The translations under genes were made by a program, and so were the position numbers. Of a stretch of 9,516 nt of DNA, positions 1-7,001 are shown one piece after another (position 1 is the stretch's first letter; each line of letters starts with the position of its first letter). Location of the stretch: assembly GCA_030625445.1 (NCBI GenBank), contig DAOUQU010000042.1, forward strand, positions 1 to 9,516. The letters run 5' to 3'. Origin of the DNA: Gammaproteobacteria bacterium. GTDB lineage: Bacteria; Pseudomonadota; Gammaproteobacteria; Chromatiales; Chromatiaceae. The notes beneath the pieces are model-generated. The model did no database searches and was not told the origin of the DNA. It was given only the letters and a program-made list of their open reading frames with translations.

Positions 1-20
1 TCCAGAATCAGGCGCAAAAG

Positions 21-848
21 ATGCAACAGAAATCCATCCTTGTCACAGGCTGCTCCAGCGGCATTGGCCGTTGCACTGCCCTGGGCCTGCATCAGCGTGG
101 TTACCGGGTATTCGCGACTGCACGTCAGCAAGCAGATCTCGATGAACTGGAGAGCCTGGGCATTGCCGCCCTCTATCTCGATTATTGTGACAGTGACAGC
201 ATTCATGCAGCCTTCAACAGCGTGATGGAGGCTACCGGCGGCTCGCTCTATGCACTCTTTAACAATGGTGCCTATGGTCAACCCGGTGCTGTCGAGGATC
301 TTACGCGCGAAACCCTGCGCGGCCAATTTGAGACCAACCTGTTCGGCTGGCACGAGTTGACCCGGCTTGTCATCCCTGTCATGCGGCAGCAGCATGCAGG
401 CCGCATCATCCATAACAGCTCGGTACTGGGCTTTGCAGCCATGTCCTACCGGGGCGCCTACAACGCCAGCAAATATGCTTTGGAAGGACTTGCCGACACC
501 CAGCGGCTTGAACTTCGTGGAAGCGGCATCCATATCAGTCTGATCGAGCCCGGTCCGATCCGCAGTCGTTTTCGCGCCAATGCCTACCAGAAGTTCGTCG
601 AGAATATCGATGTCGAGCAGAGTGTTCATCAGGCAACCTATGAAAAGATGATCGTACGCCTGAAAAAAGAGGGGGATGCCGCCCCCTTTACCCTGCCGCC
701 GGAAGCCGTGCTGAAAAAGGTGGTGCATGCACTTGAAAGCAAACGCCCGAAAATTCGCTACTACGTCACCTTTCCGACCTATCTGTTCGGCACCCTGAAA
801 CGCATTCTCAGCAACAGACAGATGGACTGGCTGCTTGCGAAAATCTAA
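21..848 (+). CDS. SDR family oxidoreductase, YbbO-like
   Basis: This is a complete 275-residue classical short-chain dehydrogenase/reductase, a probable cytosolic NAD(P)H-dependent enzyme acting on aldehydes, ketones or alcohols. Visible motifs are the Rossmann dinucleotide loop TGCSSGIG (residues 9-16), NNGA (81-84, a variant of NNAG), Asn106, the catalytic Ser (133/134) and Tyr147-xxx-Lys151, followed by the cofactor-side motif IEPGPI (175-180). Length and the segments GRGAY/ASKYALE-like and EPGPIRSRF resemble E. coli YbbO, an NADP-dependent aldehyde reductase; that resemblance is from memory, so the substrate is inference. The ATG at 21 puts the glycine motif at the normal distance and has a weak Shine-Dalgarno (AGGCG) 6-7 nt upstream. 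It is the only + strand gene and its stop overlaps the stop of der by 4 nt. Residues 214-223 coincide with the terminator of the opposing operon. Confidence 0.92.
   Translation: MQQKSILVTGCSSGIGRCTALGLHQRGYRVFATARQQADLDELESLGIAALYLDYCDSDSIHAAFNSVMEATGGSLYALFNNGAYGQPGAVEDLTRETLRGQFETNLFGWHELTRLVIPVMRQQHAGRIIHNSSVLGFAAMSYRGAYNASKYALEGLADTQRLELRGSGIHISLIEPGPIRSRFRANAYQKFVENIDVEQSVHQATYEKMIVRLKKEGDAAPFTLPPEAVLKKVVHALESKRPKIRYYVTFPTYLFGTLKRILSNRQMDWLLAKI
662..689 (-). terminator. Probable intrinsic terminator of the der operon, inside the SDR gene
   Basis: Read on the - strand, this is AGGGGG (687-682), a 6-nt loop CGGCAT, CCCCCT (675-670), then CTTTTTT. It gives a 6-bp almost all G-C stem followed by a run of six T, the classic Rho-independent layout. 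It begins about 157 nt past the der stop codon and lies fully inside the opposing dehydrogenase gene. On the + strand the hairpin is followed only by TTTA and preceded by the A-run, so the orientation fits the - strand operon. Function is inferred from structure alone. Confidence 0.6.
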
Positions 849-2233
849 CTGTCCCGTTTATTCTTTTTATTGAGCCTGTATTTCTGACCGGGCGTGAGTT
901 TGCTGCTGCGCTTTGCCTTCTCTTTGAAGGGATTGCCACCGGTGCGGAATTCAACCCGGATCGGTGTACCGCTGAGTTGCAGAACCTTATGGAAACGATT
1001 CACCAGATAGCGCCTGTAGGAAGCCGGAACCGCATCAGTCTGCTTGCCGTGGATGATAATGCGCGGCGGGTTTTTACCCCCCTGATGCGCATAGCGCAGT
1101 TTGATGCGTCTGCCCCGCGCCATTGGCGGTTGATGCTCCGTGACAATGCTCTCCAGGATCTCGGTTAGACGATTGGTCTTAAAATCCCGTACAGCATTGG
1201 CGTAGGCATGCTGTACGTTCTTCAGCAGCAATCCCACACCGCTGCCATGCAGCGCCGAAACAAAATGCCAGCTGGCGAAATTCAGAAAGTAGAGCCTCCG
1301 TTTCAGCTCCTCCTTCACTTTCTCACGCTGCGGCGACGTGAGTCCATCCCATTTATTGACCACCATCACCAGTGCCCGTCCACTGTCGAGAACGTGTCCG
1401 GTGAGATGTGTATCCTGCTCTGTGATTCCCTGTCGGGCATCAAGCAGCATCAGCACCACGTTGGACTCCTCGATTGCCTGCAGCGTCTTGACGACGCTGA
1501 ATTTCTCGATCGCCTCACTGATACGGCCGCGTTTTCTGACTCCCGCTGTATCGATCAGGGTAAAACGCTGGCCGTTCAGTTCGTAAGGAACAGGGATGCT
1601 GTCCCTGGTAGTGCCCGGCAGATCAAAGGCGACCAGCCGCTCTTCACCAATGAGGCGATTGATGAGCGTCGATTTGCCCACGTTGGGACGACCGACAACG
1701 GCAACCTTGATGCCTTTTTTCTCTTCATCCTCAGGCTCTGGAGTAGGCATCGTCGCAAGCACGCCCTCGATCAGCGAGTTGACGCCGCGCCCATGGGTCG
1801 CAGTAATCCCGACCGGCTCGAATCCACTGAGACCATAGAACTCGGCCTTCGCCATATCCACATCAAGACTGTCACACTTGTTCACAACCAGGGTGATTGC
1901 CTTGCCGGTTCTGCGCAGGCGCTCAGCTATCTGCTCATCGCCGGAATTCCGCCCATCCCGGGCATCCACCAGAAACAGGATATGATCCGCCTCATCGATC
2001 GCCTGCCACACCTGCTGCTCCATCAGCGGATCGATACCTTCGGCCTCACCACTGAGACCGCCTGTATCAACCACAACATAGGGAAACTCACCAATACGGC
2101 CGATGCCGTACTGGCGATCGCGGGTCAGTCCCGGCTGATCTGCAACCAGGGCGTCACGGGTTCGGGTAAGACGATTAAAGAGTGTTGATTTGCCGACGTT
2201 GGGACGACCAACCAGTGCGATGACAGGAAGCAT
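845..2233 (-). CDS. der: Ribosome-assembly GTPase Der (EngA)
   Basis: This is a complete 462-residue Der, the tandem-GTPase factor needed for maturation of the 50S ribosomal subunit in the cytoplasm. GTPase domain 1 shows GRPNVGKS (P-loop, 9-16), DTGG (56-59) and NKCD (118-121). An acidic linker (about 164-172) leads to domain 2 with GRPNVGKS (181-188), DTAG (228-231) and NKWD (293-296). The C-terminal KH-like domain (about 350-440) ends in a Lys/Arg-rich tail (residues 438-460). The ATG start is fixed by the family N-terminus (the P-loop begins at residue 9). It lies 3 nt after the bamB stop and lacks a strong Shine-Dalgarno, so translation is probably coupled to bamB. It is the last gene of the operon, and its stop overlaps that of the convergent dehydrogenase. 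Confidence 0.98.
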   Translation of the reverse strand: MLPVIALVGRPNVGKSTLFNRLTRTRDALVADQPGLTRDRQYGIGRIGEFPYVVVDTGGLSGEAEGIDPLMEQQVWQAIDEADHILFLVDARDGRNSGDEQIAERLRRTGKAITLVVNKCDSLDVDMAKAEFYGLSGFEPVGITATHGRGVNSLIEGVLATMPTPEPEDEEKKGIKVAVVGRPNVGKSTLINRLIGEERLVAFDLPGTTRDSIPVPYELNGQRFTLIDTAGVRKRGRISEAIEKFSVVKTLQAIEESNVVLMLLDARQGITEQDTHLTGHVLDSGRALVMVVNKWDGLTSPQREKVKEELKRRLYFLNFASWHFVSALHGSGVGLLLKNVQHAYANAVRDFKTNRLTEILESIVTEHQPPMARGRRIKLRYAHQGGKNPPRIIIHGKQTDAVPASYRRYLVNRFHKVLQLSGTPIRVEFRTGGNPFKEKAKRSSKLTPGQKYRLNKKNKRDS

Positions 2234-2236
2234 GCA

Positions 2237-3385
2237 CTATTGCGCCGTCACTGCGGCGAGCTCTCCCTCGTCACCGTAGACATAGACAGTTCCACCCTGT
2301 GCGACGAGTGGCGCACGTACGGCGGACGAGACCGCCTCGACACGGGCAACAATTGAACCGTCAACTGGTGAGAGCCAGTGGACATAGCCTTCCAGGTCTG
2401 CCACTGCAATCAGATTGCCTGCCATCACAGGAGGGGAGAGACGGCGTCCGGAGAGCGCCTTTTGCCGCCACAGGATCTCTCCACTCTGCGGACTGACAGC
2501 TGCAACATAGCCATTGGCATCTGAAGCATAGAGTGAATGCCCATCGCTGATGACTCCCTGGTAGGAGGAGTAGGCGGTGCGCCACTTCACCTTACCGTCC
2601 GATTTATTGACCGCCGCCATATCTCCCTGGTAGGTCACCACATAAAGCATGGATGGACCCAATACCAGCAAGCCGTCAATATCGACCACACGGTCAAGTT
2701 CGGTACGGCCACTGGCGTAAGCGATCGGGGTTTCCCATGCAGGACGTCCGCTCATCAGATCCAGCTTCACCAGCTTGCCTCCATCCAGACCCGCATAGAG
2801 GCTGTTGCCTTCGATAACCGGGCTATTGGCGCCACGCAGGCTCAATACCGGAGCTGTACGGTGAAACAACCACAGCTGCTCACCTGTTGCGATATCCAGA
2901 CCGTAGAGCTTGCCGTCATTGGTATGAATCACAACCACTCCGCGAGCCGATACCGGCACCGCTGGAATATCGGTTGAAACCGTTGCACGCCAGCTCTCAC
3001 TGCCTGTTGACTGGCTCAGCGCAATGACTTCCCCCTCTGTAGTACCCGATATCACAAGGCCGTCACCAACGCCCGGCCCCCCGCCGAGCTGAATATCCAG
3101 GTCATTTACCCACAGCGATGCACCGCCTGATGTAGAGACAGCTTCCACCTTGCCGTCAACATGGGCCACATAGAGGGTCGAACCGTCCAGAGAGGCTACC
3201 AATGTAACCCCTTTACCATCAGCGCCCTTTCCCAGATCACGCTCCCACATTACGCGGCCTGCCTGCATTCCTGCAATCGGCGCCAGTTCCGCCACCTCGA
3301 CAGCTGACTTCTCTATACCAAAAAAACTGCAGCCACTTGTGAACAGAACAACTGCAAGCAGGATCAAGCGTATCAATGTTTTCAT
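2237..3385 (-). CDS. bamB: Outer membrane assembly lipoprotein BamB
   Basis: A 382-residue BamB, the beta-propeller lipoprotein of the BAM complex that helps BamA fold outer-membrane proteins. The N-terminus is a lipoprotein signal peptide with lipobox TSGC (Cys19) and Ser at +2, which suits outer-membrane sorting. The body has seven to eight blades of PQQ type, marked by Trp at about 47, 92, 132, 172, 217, 268, 306 and 337, several in the pattern G-x-x-x-W. The stretch GRTELDRVVDID (226-237) matches the conserved BamB segment. Length is close to that of E. coli BamB (about 392). The ATG has a good Shine-Dalgarno (AGGAG, 5-nt spacer) inside the end of yfgM, which it overlaps by ATGA. Downstream, der starts 3 nt after its TAG stop. 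Confidence 0.96.
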   Translation of the reverse strand: MKTLIRLILLAVVLFTSGCSFFGIEKSAVEVAELAPIAGMQAGRVMWERDLGKGADGKGVTLVASLDGSTLYVAHVDGKVEAVSTSGGASLWVNDLDIQLGGGPGVGDGLVISGTTEGEVIALSQSTGSESWRATVSTDIPAVPVSARGVVVIHTNDGKLYGLDIATGEQLWLFHRTAPVLSLRGANSPVIEGNSLYAGLDGGKLVKLDLMSGRPAWETPIAYASGRTELDRVVDIDGLLVLGPSMLYVVTYQGDMAAVNKSDGKVKWRTAYSSYQGVISDGHSLYASDANGYVAAVSPQSGEILWRQKALSGRRLSPPVMAGNLIAVADLEGYVHWLSPVDGSIVARVEAVSSAVRAPLVAQGGTVYVYGDEGELAAVTAQ

Positions 3386-4011
3386 GATGACTCCTGCAGC
3401 CCGATCTCTTCGAGGAGATAATTGATGTTCTCGTCACTGCTGCCTTTCTGTTGCGCCTCCTCCAACGCTGCACGGGCCCCGCTCATGTCCCCCTGCAGGA
3501 AGGCGATTTCACCACGAATTGCTGCGATCTCTGCCGCATAGGCGTCACTCTTGATTGAATCCAGAAGTTTGCCAGCTTCGTCCAGCCGTTTTTGAGCCAC
3601 CAACAGACGCGCAAGGCGAGTCTCCAGCAGTGGCTTGAGTGCACTGTCAGTTGACTGCTTCAGCAAATTGCCCAGTGTTTTCTCTGCAGCTTCCAGAGAG
3701 CCTGCATTCACCTGCTGCCTGGCCAGTTCCATCGCAGCAAACCGGGAATAACTGGTATCGCCAAAATTTGACTGCAGTTGCGCCAGGGCATCATCCGTTT
3801 TTTTCGCATCATTGCCAAAGGCAGCCTGCTCAAAGAGCTCGTACGCCTCCGCACCCTCCCCTGCCAGCTTGTCCTGATAACCCCCCCACCATTGCCAGGC
3901 AAAGAAACCACCGAGGCCAATCACGACACCGGCAATAATCGAGTTACCATTCGCTTTCCACCAGGCCTTGATACGCTCGACCTGTTCGTCATCACTGAGG
4001 ATCTCATTCAT
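3382..4011 (-). CDS. yfgM: YfgM-type periplasmic TPR protein anchored in the inner membrane
   Basis: A 209-residue protein with a short cytoplasmic N-terminus (residues 1-22, acidic start then Lys-rich), one membrane helix (about 23-42, ending in WQWWGG) and a periplasmic helical domain of TPR-like repeats (about 50-205). This is the layout of YfgM, which binds the SecYEG translocon with PpiD and assists newly exported proteins. The name rests on this architecture, a length close to E. coli YfgM (about 206), and the position between hisS and bamB, which is the same in E. coli. The ATG overlaps the hisS stop as ATGA and has an upstream GGAAGG about 9 nt away. No catalytic residues are expected. 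Confidence 0.93.
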   Translation of the reverse strand: MNEILSDDEQVERIKAWWKANGNSIIAGVVIGLGGFFAWQWWGGYQDKLAGEGAEAYELFEQAAFGNDAKKTDDALAQLQSNFGDTSYSRFAAMELARQQVNAGSLEAAEKTLGNLLKQSTDSALKPLLETRLARLLVAQKRLDEAGKLLDSIKSDAYAAEIAAIRGEIAFLQGDMSGARAALEEAQQKGSSDENINYLLEEIGLQESS

Positions 4012-5273
4012 TCGACTAAACCTTCCAGATAATTCGGTAAATCATTAATCAATACTTCCTTCTGCGCTCTATCTTCGCGCAGCGATTTCACGCCAACCAC
4101 GCCCCGCTGCAGTTCATCTTCTCCCAGAATCAGTGCAAAACGGGCGCCGCTGCGATCAGCTTTTTTAAACTGCGACTTGAAACTCCCGCCACCGCAATTC
4201 GTCACGATCTGTACATCTGTCATATTCCGGCGCAGCTTGTTTGCTATCAGCTGCGCTTTGATTTCCGTATCTCCTGATGCGACAAAATAGATATCCGCAC
4301 CCTTTTTCATATTGACCGGGGGATCCTCTTCCAGCAGCGAGATGACCCGCTCCAGCCCCATGCCGAAACCAACAGCTGGCGTCGGCTTGCCTCCAAGCTG
4401 TTCAACCAGTCCGTCATAGCGTCCGCCCGCACAGATGGTTCCCTGCGCACCCAGGCGATCACTGACCCACTCGAATACCGTGAGTACATAGTAGTCAAGC
4501 CCGCGCACCAGTCTCGGATTGACAGTATAGTCTACACCAGCCTCCTGCAATCCCTCACAGATCTGTTCGAAGTGAAAGCGCGATTCATCACCCAGATACT
4601 CCATCAGCAGCGGTGCATCATTGACCACCTGCTGAACCTCGGGATTTTTTGAATCAAGCACGCGCAATGGATTACTTGAGAGACGGCGCTTGCTCTCCTC
4701 ATCCAGGCTTTCACGATGCTGTGACAAGTATTTTACAAGCTGTTGACGGTAGATTGTCCGCTCCTGCACAGTTCCCAGGGTATTCAACTGCAATTCAGCC
4801 CCATCGAGGCCCAACTGCTGCCATAACCTTGCTGTCATCAGCAGGATCTCCAGATCAACATCCGGGCCCTGCATGCCGAATGCCTCGACACCCATCTGGT
4901 GAAACTGCCGATAGCGTCCCTTTTGCGGACGTTCGTGGCGAAACATCGCTCCTTGATACCATAAACGCTGAATCTGGTTATGCAACAGTCCATGTTCGAT
5001 ACAGGCCCGAACAACACCGGCGGTCCCTTCCGGGCGCAGTGTCAGACTATCACCATTGCGGTCATCGAAACTGTACATCTCCTTTTCAACAATATCTGTA
5101 ACCTCACCGATCGCACGAAGAAACAGATCACTCTGCTCCATCACCGGGGTGCGAATCTGCTGATACCCAAAGCTGTCAAAAACTGATTTTGCAGTCTCTT
5201 CAACAAACTGCCACAGACGGGATTCCCCCGGCAGAATATCGTGCATGCCGCGAATTGACTGGATCTTTTTCAC
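4008..5273 (-). CDS. hisS: Histidine-tRNA ligase
   Basis: A 421-residue class II histidyl-tRNA synthetase, which charges tRNA-His in the cytoplasm. Residues seen include the N-terminal IRGMHDILPGE (7-17), TLRPEGTAG (78-86), motif 2 with FRHERPQKGRYRQFHQ (111-126), the histidine-specific motifs LVRGLDYY (255-262) and AGGRYDGL (282-289), and motif 3 GFGMGLERV (302-310). The C-terminal anticodon-binding domain spans about 325-421. The start codon is GTG at 5273, giving an N-terminus of normal family length; the next ATG (Met10) would cut into the conserved IRGMHD segment. GTGA overlaps the rodZ stop and no strong Shine-Dalgarno is visible, suggesting coupled initiation. In E. coli and many relatives ispG sits directly upstream; here rodZ does. 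Confidence 0.98.
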   Translation of the reverse strand: MKKIQSIRGMHDILPGESRLWQFVEETAKSVFDSFGYQQIRTPVMEQSDLFLRAIGEVTDIVEKEMYSFDDRNGDSLTLRPEGTAGVVRACIEHGLLHNQIQRLWYQGAMFRHERPQKGRYRQFHQMGVEAFGMQGPDVDLEILLMTARLWQQLGLDGAELQLNTLGTVQERTIYRQQLVKYLSQHRESLDEESKRRLSSNPLRVLDSKNPEVQQVVNDAPLLMEYLGDESRFHFEQICEGLQEAGVDYTVNPRLVRGLDYYVLTVFEWVSDRLGAQGTICAGGRYDGLVEQLGGKPTPAVGFGMGLERVISLLEEDPPVNMKKGADIYFVASGDTEIKAQLIANKLRRNMTDVQIVTNCGGGSFKSQFKKADRSGARFALILGEDELQRGVVGVKSLREDRAQKEVLINDLPNYLEGLVE

Positions 5274-6403
5274 TCGCCAGGCTCACCCAGAGAAAAACGC
5301 GCCACACCGCCCTTGATATGAGGCGCAATATCGTAAGCACGTCCATCAATAGAGACTTTTACCTTGGCCGCATTACCCAGCACAAAGGTAAAGGGTGCGC
5401 TTCCTTCCAATGTTTTGCTCGAACCAGCCGGAATATCGCCAAACAGAACAATGTTACCTTCGGCATCATTGACATTCACCCAGCATTTATCGCTGAAATC
5501 AAGAGTGACCTTCCCCTCGCTGCTTGCCTGTGGTTCTTCAGCGGCATCAGCGGTAGCAATGTCGGCCGCATCGCCACTCCCGGCTGCTGCACCTGCAGCA
5601 ACGCTCTCAACCACAGCCCCTGCTGCTGTATCCTTTATTGATATTTTGTCAGCCTCGTCCGATGTGTTCTGCGTGCTCTCTTCAACCCCGGGGGTTGCGG
5701 CACTGTCATCTCTATCAAGATCAAGTGACAACTCGATGCTGTTCTCATCAATGCCCTCTTTGACAGGCGGCTCCGAGCTCTCTTTGAGGGAGTCCTCCGG
5801 AGCGACAGCCGCATCCGGATCAAGCTCGGTTTTCTGCGGCGAAGCAGCTTCACCGCCGATGGACAATGTGAGCGTTTCAGAGCCATCATCAACAACTGAC
5901 TCGGCGCTTTTCTCTGCAGTGGTAGAGAGAAATGGCAAGCCACTCAAATCCGGCAGTTGAATTGTGCCCCGCCACCAGAGAACCAGCAGCACAATCATTG
6001 CAACCGCAATCAATAATGTTATCGTTTTAACAAATAGACGACCACCGTTAGCCTGTTGACGTGTCCGGATTCGGCTCCGGATTCTGATCCGGGGTGCGCG
6101 AGGCTGCTGCAAGTTCCTGACCTGTTTGACCTCTTCAACCTCATCCTTGAGCAGTTCCATGATGCGCGTTTCGGGAACATCAACGATGCGTGCATAGTTT
6201 TTCAGATATCCCAGTGTAAAGACGCGTGACGGAAGTTGGGATTCATCATCCGCCTCCAGTGCAATGACCGTTGCCTTGAGCAGATGCAGTTTTTCTGCCG
6301 CCTGCTCAAGCGTCATCCCTGCAGCTTCACGTGCGCTCTTTAATAAAGAGCCGACAGTTTCACTCACTGCGATATGACTCTCGTCCTCATCGATCTCTGT
6401 CAT
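5270..6403 (-). CDS. rodZ: RodZ-like cell-shape protein (HTH, membrane helix, DUF4115)
   Basis: A 377-residue bitopic protein with RodZ architecture. It has a cytoplasmic helix-turn-helix domain of the RodZ type (about 15-85, with LLKSAREAAGMTLEQAAEKL and FTLGYLKNYAR), a basic juxtamembrane stretch (102-122), one membrane helix (about 123-144), an Asp/Glu/Ser/Ala-rich periplasmic linker (about 150-295) and a C-terminal beta-rich DUF4115 domain (about 297-375, with CWVNVNDAEGN and FGDIPAGSS). In E. coli RodZ links the MreB cytoskeleton to the elongation machinery. The ATG follows AGGA by about 9 nt and starts 25 nt after the pilW stop; the stop overlaps the hisS GTG. The juxtamembrane repeat is odd: Arg occupies every second position from 105 to 115. 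Identity as RodZ rests on architecture plus synteny. Confidence 0.93.
   Translation of the reverse strand: MTEIDEDESHIAVSETVGSLLKSAREAAGMTLEQAAEKLHLLKATVIALEADDESQLPSRVFTLGYLKNYARIVDVPETRIMELLKDEVEEVKQVRNLQQPRAPRIRIRSRIRTRQQANGGRLFVKTITLLIAVAMIVLLVLWWRGTIQLPDLSGLPFLSTTAEKSAESVVDDGSETLTLSIGGEAASPQKTELDPDAAVAPEDSLKESSEPPVKEGIDENSIELSLDLDRDDSAATPGVEESTQNTSDEADKISIKDTAAGAVVESVAAGAAAGSGDAADIATADAAEEPQASSEGKVTLDFSDKCWVNVNDAEGNIVLFGDIPAGSSKTLEGSAPFTFVLGNAAKVKVSIDGRAYDIAPHIKGGVARFSLGEPGE
6064..6092 (-). repeat. 12-nt direct repeat in rodZ coding the alternating-Arg segment
   Basis: On the + strand TCCGGATTC occurs at 6064-6072 and again at 6076-6084, and TCCGG a third time at 6088-6092, an exact 12-nt period. 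On the coding strand each unit gives four residues (IRSR, IRTR). The frame is preserved, so unit gain or loss would add or remove four residues just before the membrane helix. Confidence 0.8.
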
Positions 6404-6408
6404 CTGTT

Positions 6409-6425
6409 GAAATCCTGTTGATTTC
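6409..6425 (-). promoter_or_regulatory. Small inverted repeat over the rodZ ribosome binding site
   Basis: In the 25-nt pilW-rodZ gap the coding strand has GAAATC, a 5-nt loop AACAG, then GATTTC, a perfect 6-bp stem. The likely Shine-Dalgarno AGGA falls across the loop and the 3' arm, about 9 nt before the rodZ ATG. The stem is mostly A-T, so it would be weak, and a regulatory role is only possible. Confidence 0.3.
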
Positions 6426-6428
6426 TGA

Positions 6429-7001
6429 TTAACGGGTTAATCTGGCCAGGCCTTTTTTAGCCGGCATATAGTCTGGATTTTGCTGCAGCGCCTGGCGCAT
6501 GCGAGTCGCCGCTAAAGCAAATTTCCCACTGCTCTCCAGGCATAAACCTGCATTGGTCGAGGCAACCCATGGAGAGGGATTCATGACGCTTGCCGCGGCC
6601 ATATTAAACTCGGAGTCAGCCTCAGCATAACGTCGCTCTGTACACAGAAAAGTGCCATAGGCATTTGCTACCAACGGGTCATTTGGCGCCAGCTTTTTGG
6701 CACGGGAATAGTGTTTTGCGGCCATGCTGGAATCTCCCATTCGCTGGTAGATCAATGCCAGAACGACCTGAGCCTCAACATGATTACGATCAATCCTGAC
6801 CGCCTCTTGCGCCTTTTCCAGCGCAAAAACCATCTGCCCCTGCTCCAGGTAGCCCTTTGCAATTCTCACATGATTCTCAGCGGGGCTGTCACTTCCATAG
6901 CGGATCATATTTGTAGCCGGGTCTCTACCGCCCGTCGTTTCACAGGCAGCGAGCAACAGCAGTATCGACAACAATAAAAAGCGCTGTAGTGTTATTCTCA
7001 T
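6429..7001 (-). CDS. pilW: Type IV pilus biogenesis/stability lipoprotein PilW (PilF), short form
   Basis: An outer-membrane TPR lipoprotein of the PilW/PilF family, the pilotin-like factor that helps the type IV pilus secretin PilQ assemble. Starting at the ATG at 7001 gives 190 residues; a GTG at 7004 would give 191. I prefer the ATG because GAGGG lies 7 nt before it. Numbered from the GTG, the signal peptide ends in lipobox LAAC (Cys21) with Glu at +2. About four TPR units follow: 41-74, 75-108, 109-142 and 145-180. Cys121 and Cys155 sit in the family segments YGTFLC and NAGLC. Relatives are typically about 250 residues; this one stops after the fourth unit, so the last one or two TPRs are absent. 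The start overlaps the rlmN stop. Name supported by domain order and synteny. Confidence 0.9.
   Translation of the reverse strand: MRITLQRFLLLSILLLLAACETTGGRDPATNMIRYGSDSPAENHVRIAKGYLEQGQMVFALEKAQEAVRIDRNHVEAQVVLALIYQRMGDSSMAAKHYSRAKKLAPNDPLVANAYGTFLCTERRYAEADSEFNMAAASVMNPSPWVASTNAGLCLESSGKFALAATRMRQALQQNPDYMPAKKGLARLTR

Noticed and set aside
1208..2188. A 326-codon open frame on the + strand, antisense to der
   Set aside because: Its codons are the exact complements of the der codons, so it stays open simply because der avoids TTA, CTA and TCA there. The product has no recognisable domain, and der itself is intact and highly conserved.
4649..5641. Two 150-codon open frames on the + strand opposite hisS and rodZ
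   Set aside because: Compositions look random, with many Cys, His and Arg and no domains; both overlap confidently assigned genes.
5683..5697. Near-perfect palindrome CAACCCCGGGGGTTG in rodZ
   Set aside because: The centre leaves almost no loop, no T-run follows on either strand, and it falls in low-complexity linker coding sequence; likely chance.
5364..5960. A 198-codon Ser/Ala-rich open frame on the + strand, antisense to rodZ
   Set aside because: It lies opposite the low-complexity linker of rodZ, whose skewed composition removes stops on the other strand. No family features and no plausible start context.
6404..6428. A frameshift as the cause of the short PilW
   Set aside because: There is no room for the missing 50-60 residues before rodZ, so the shortness is not a simple reading-frame error.
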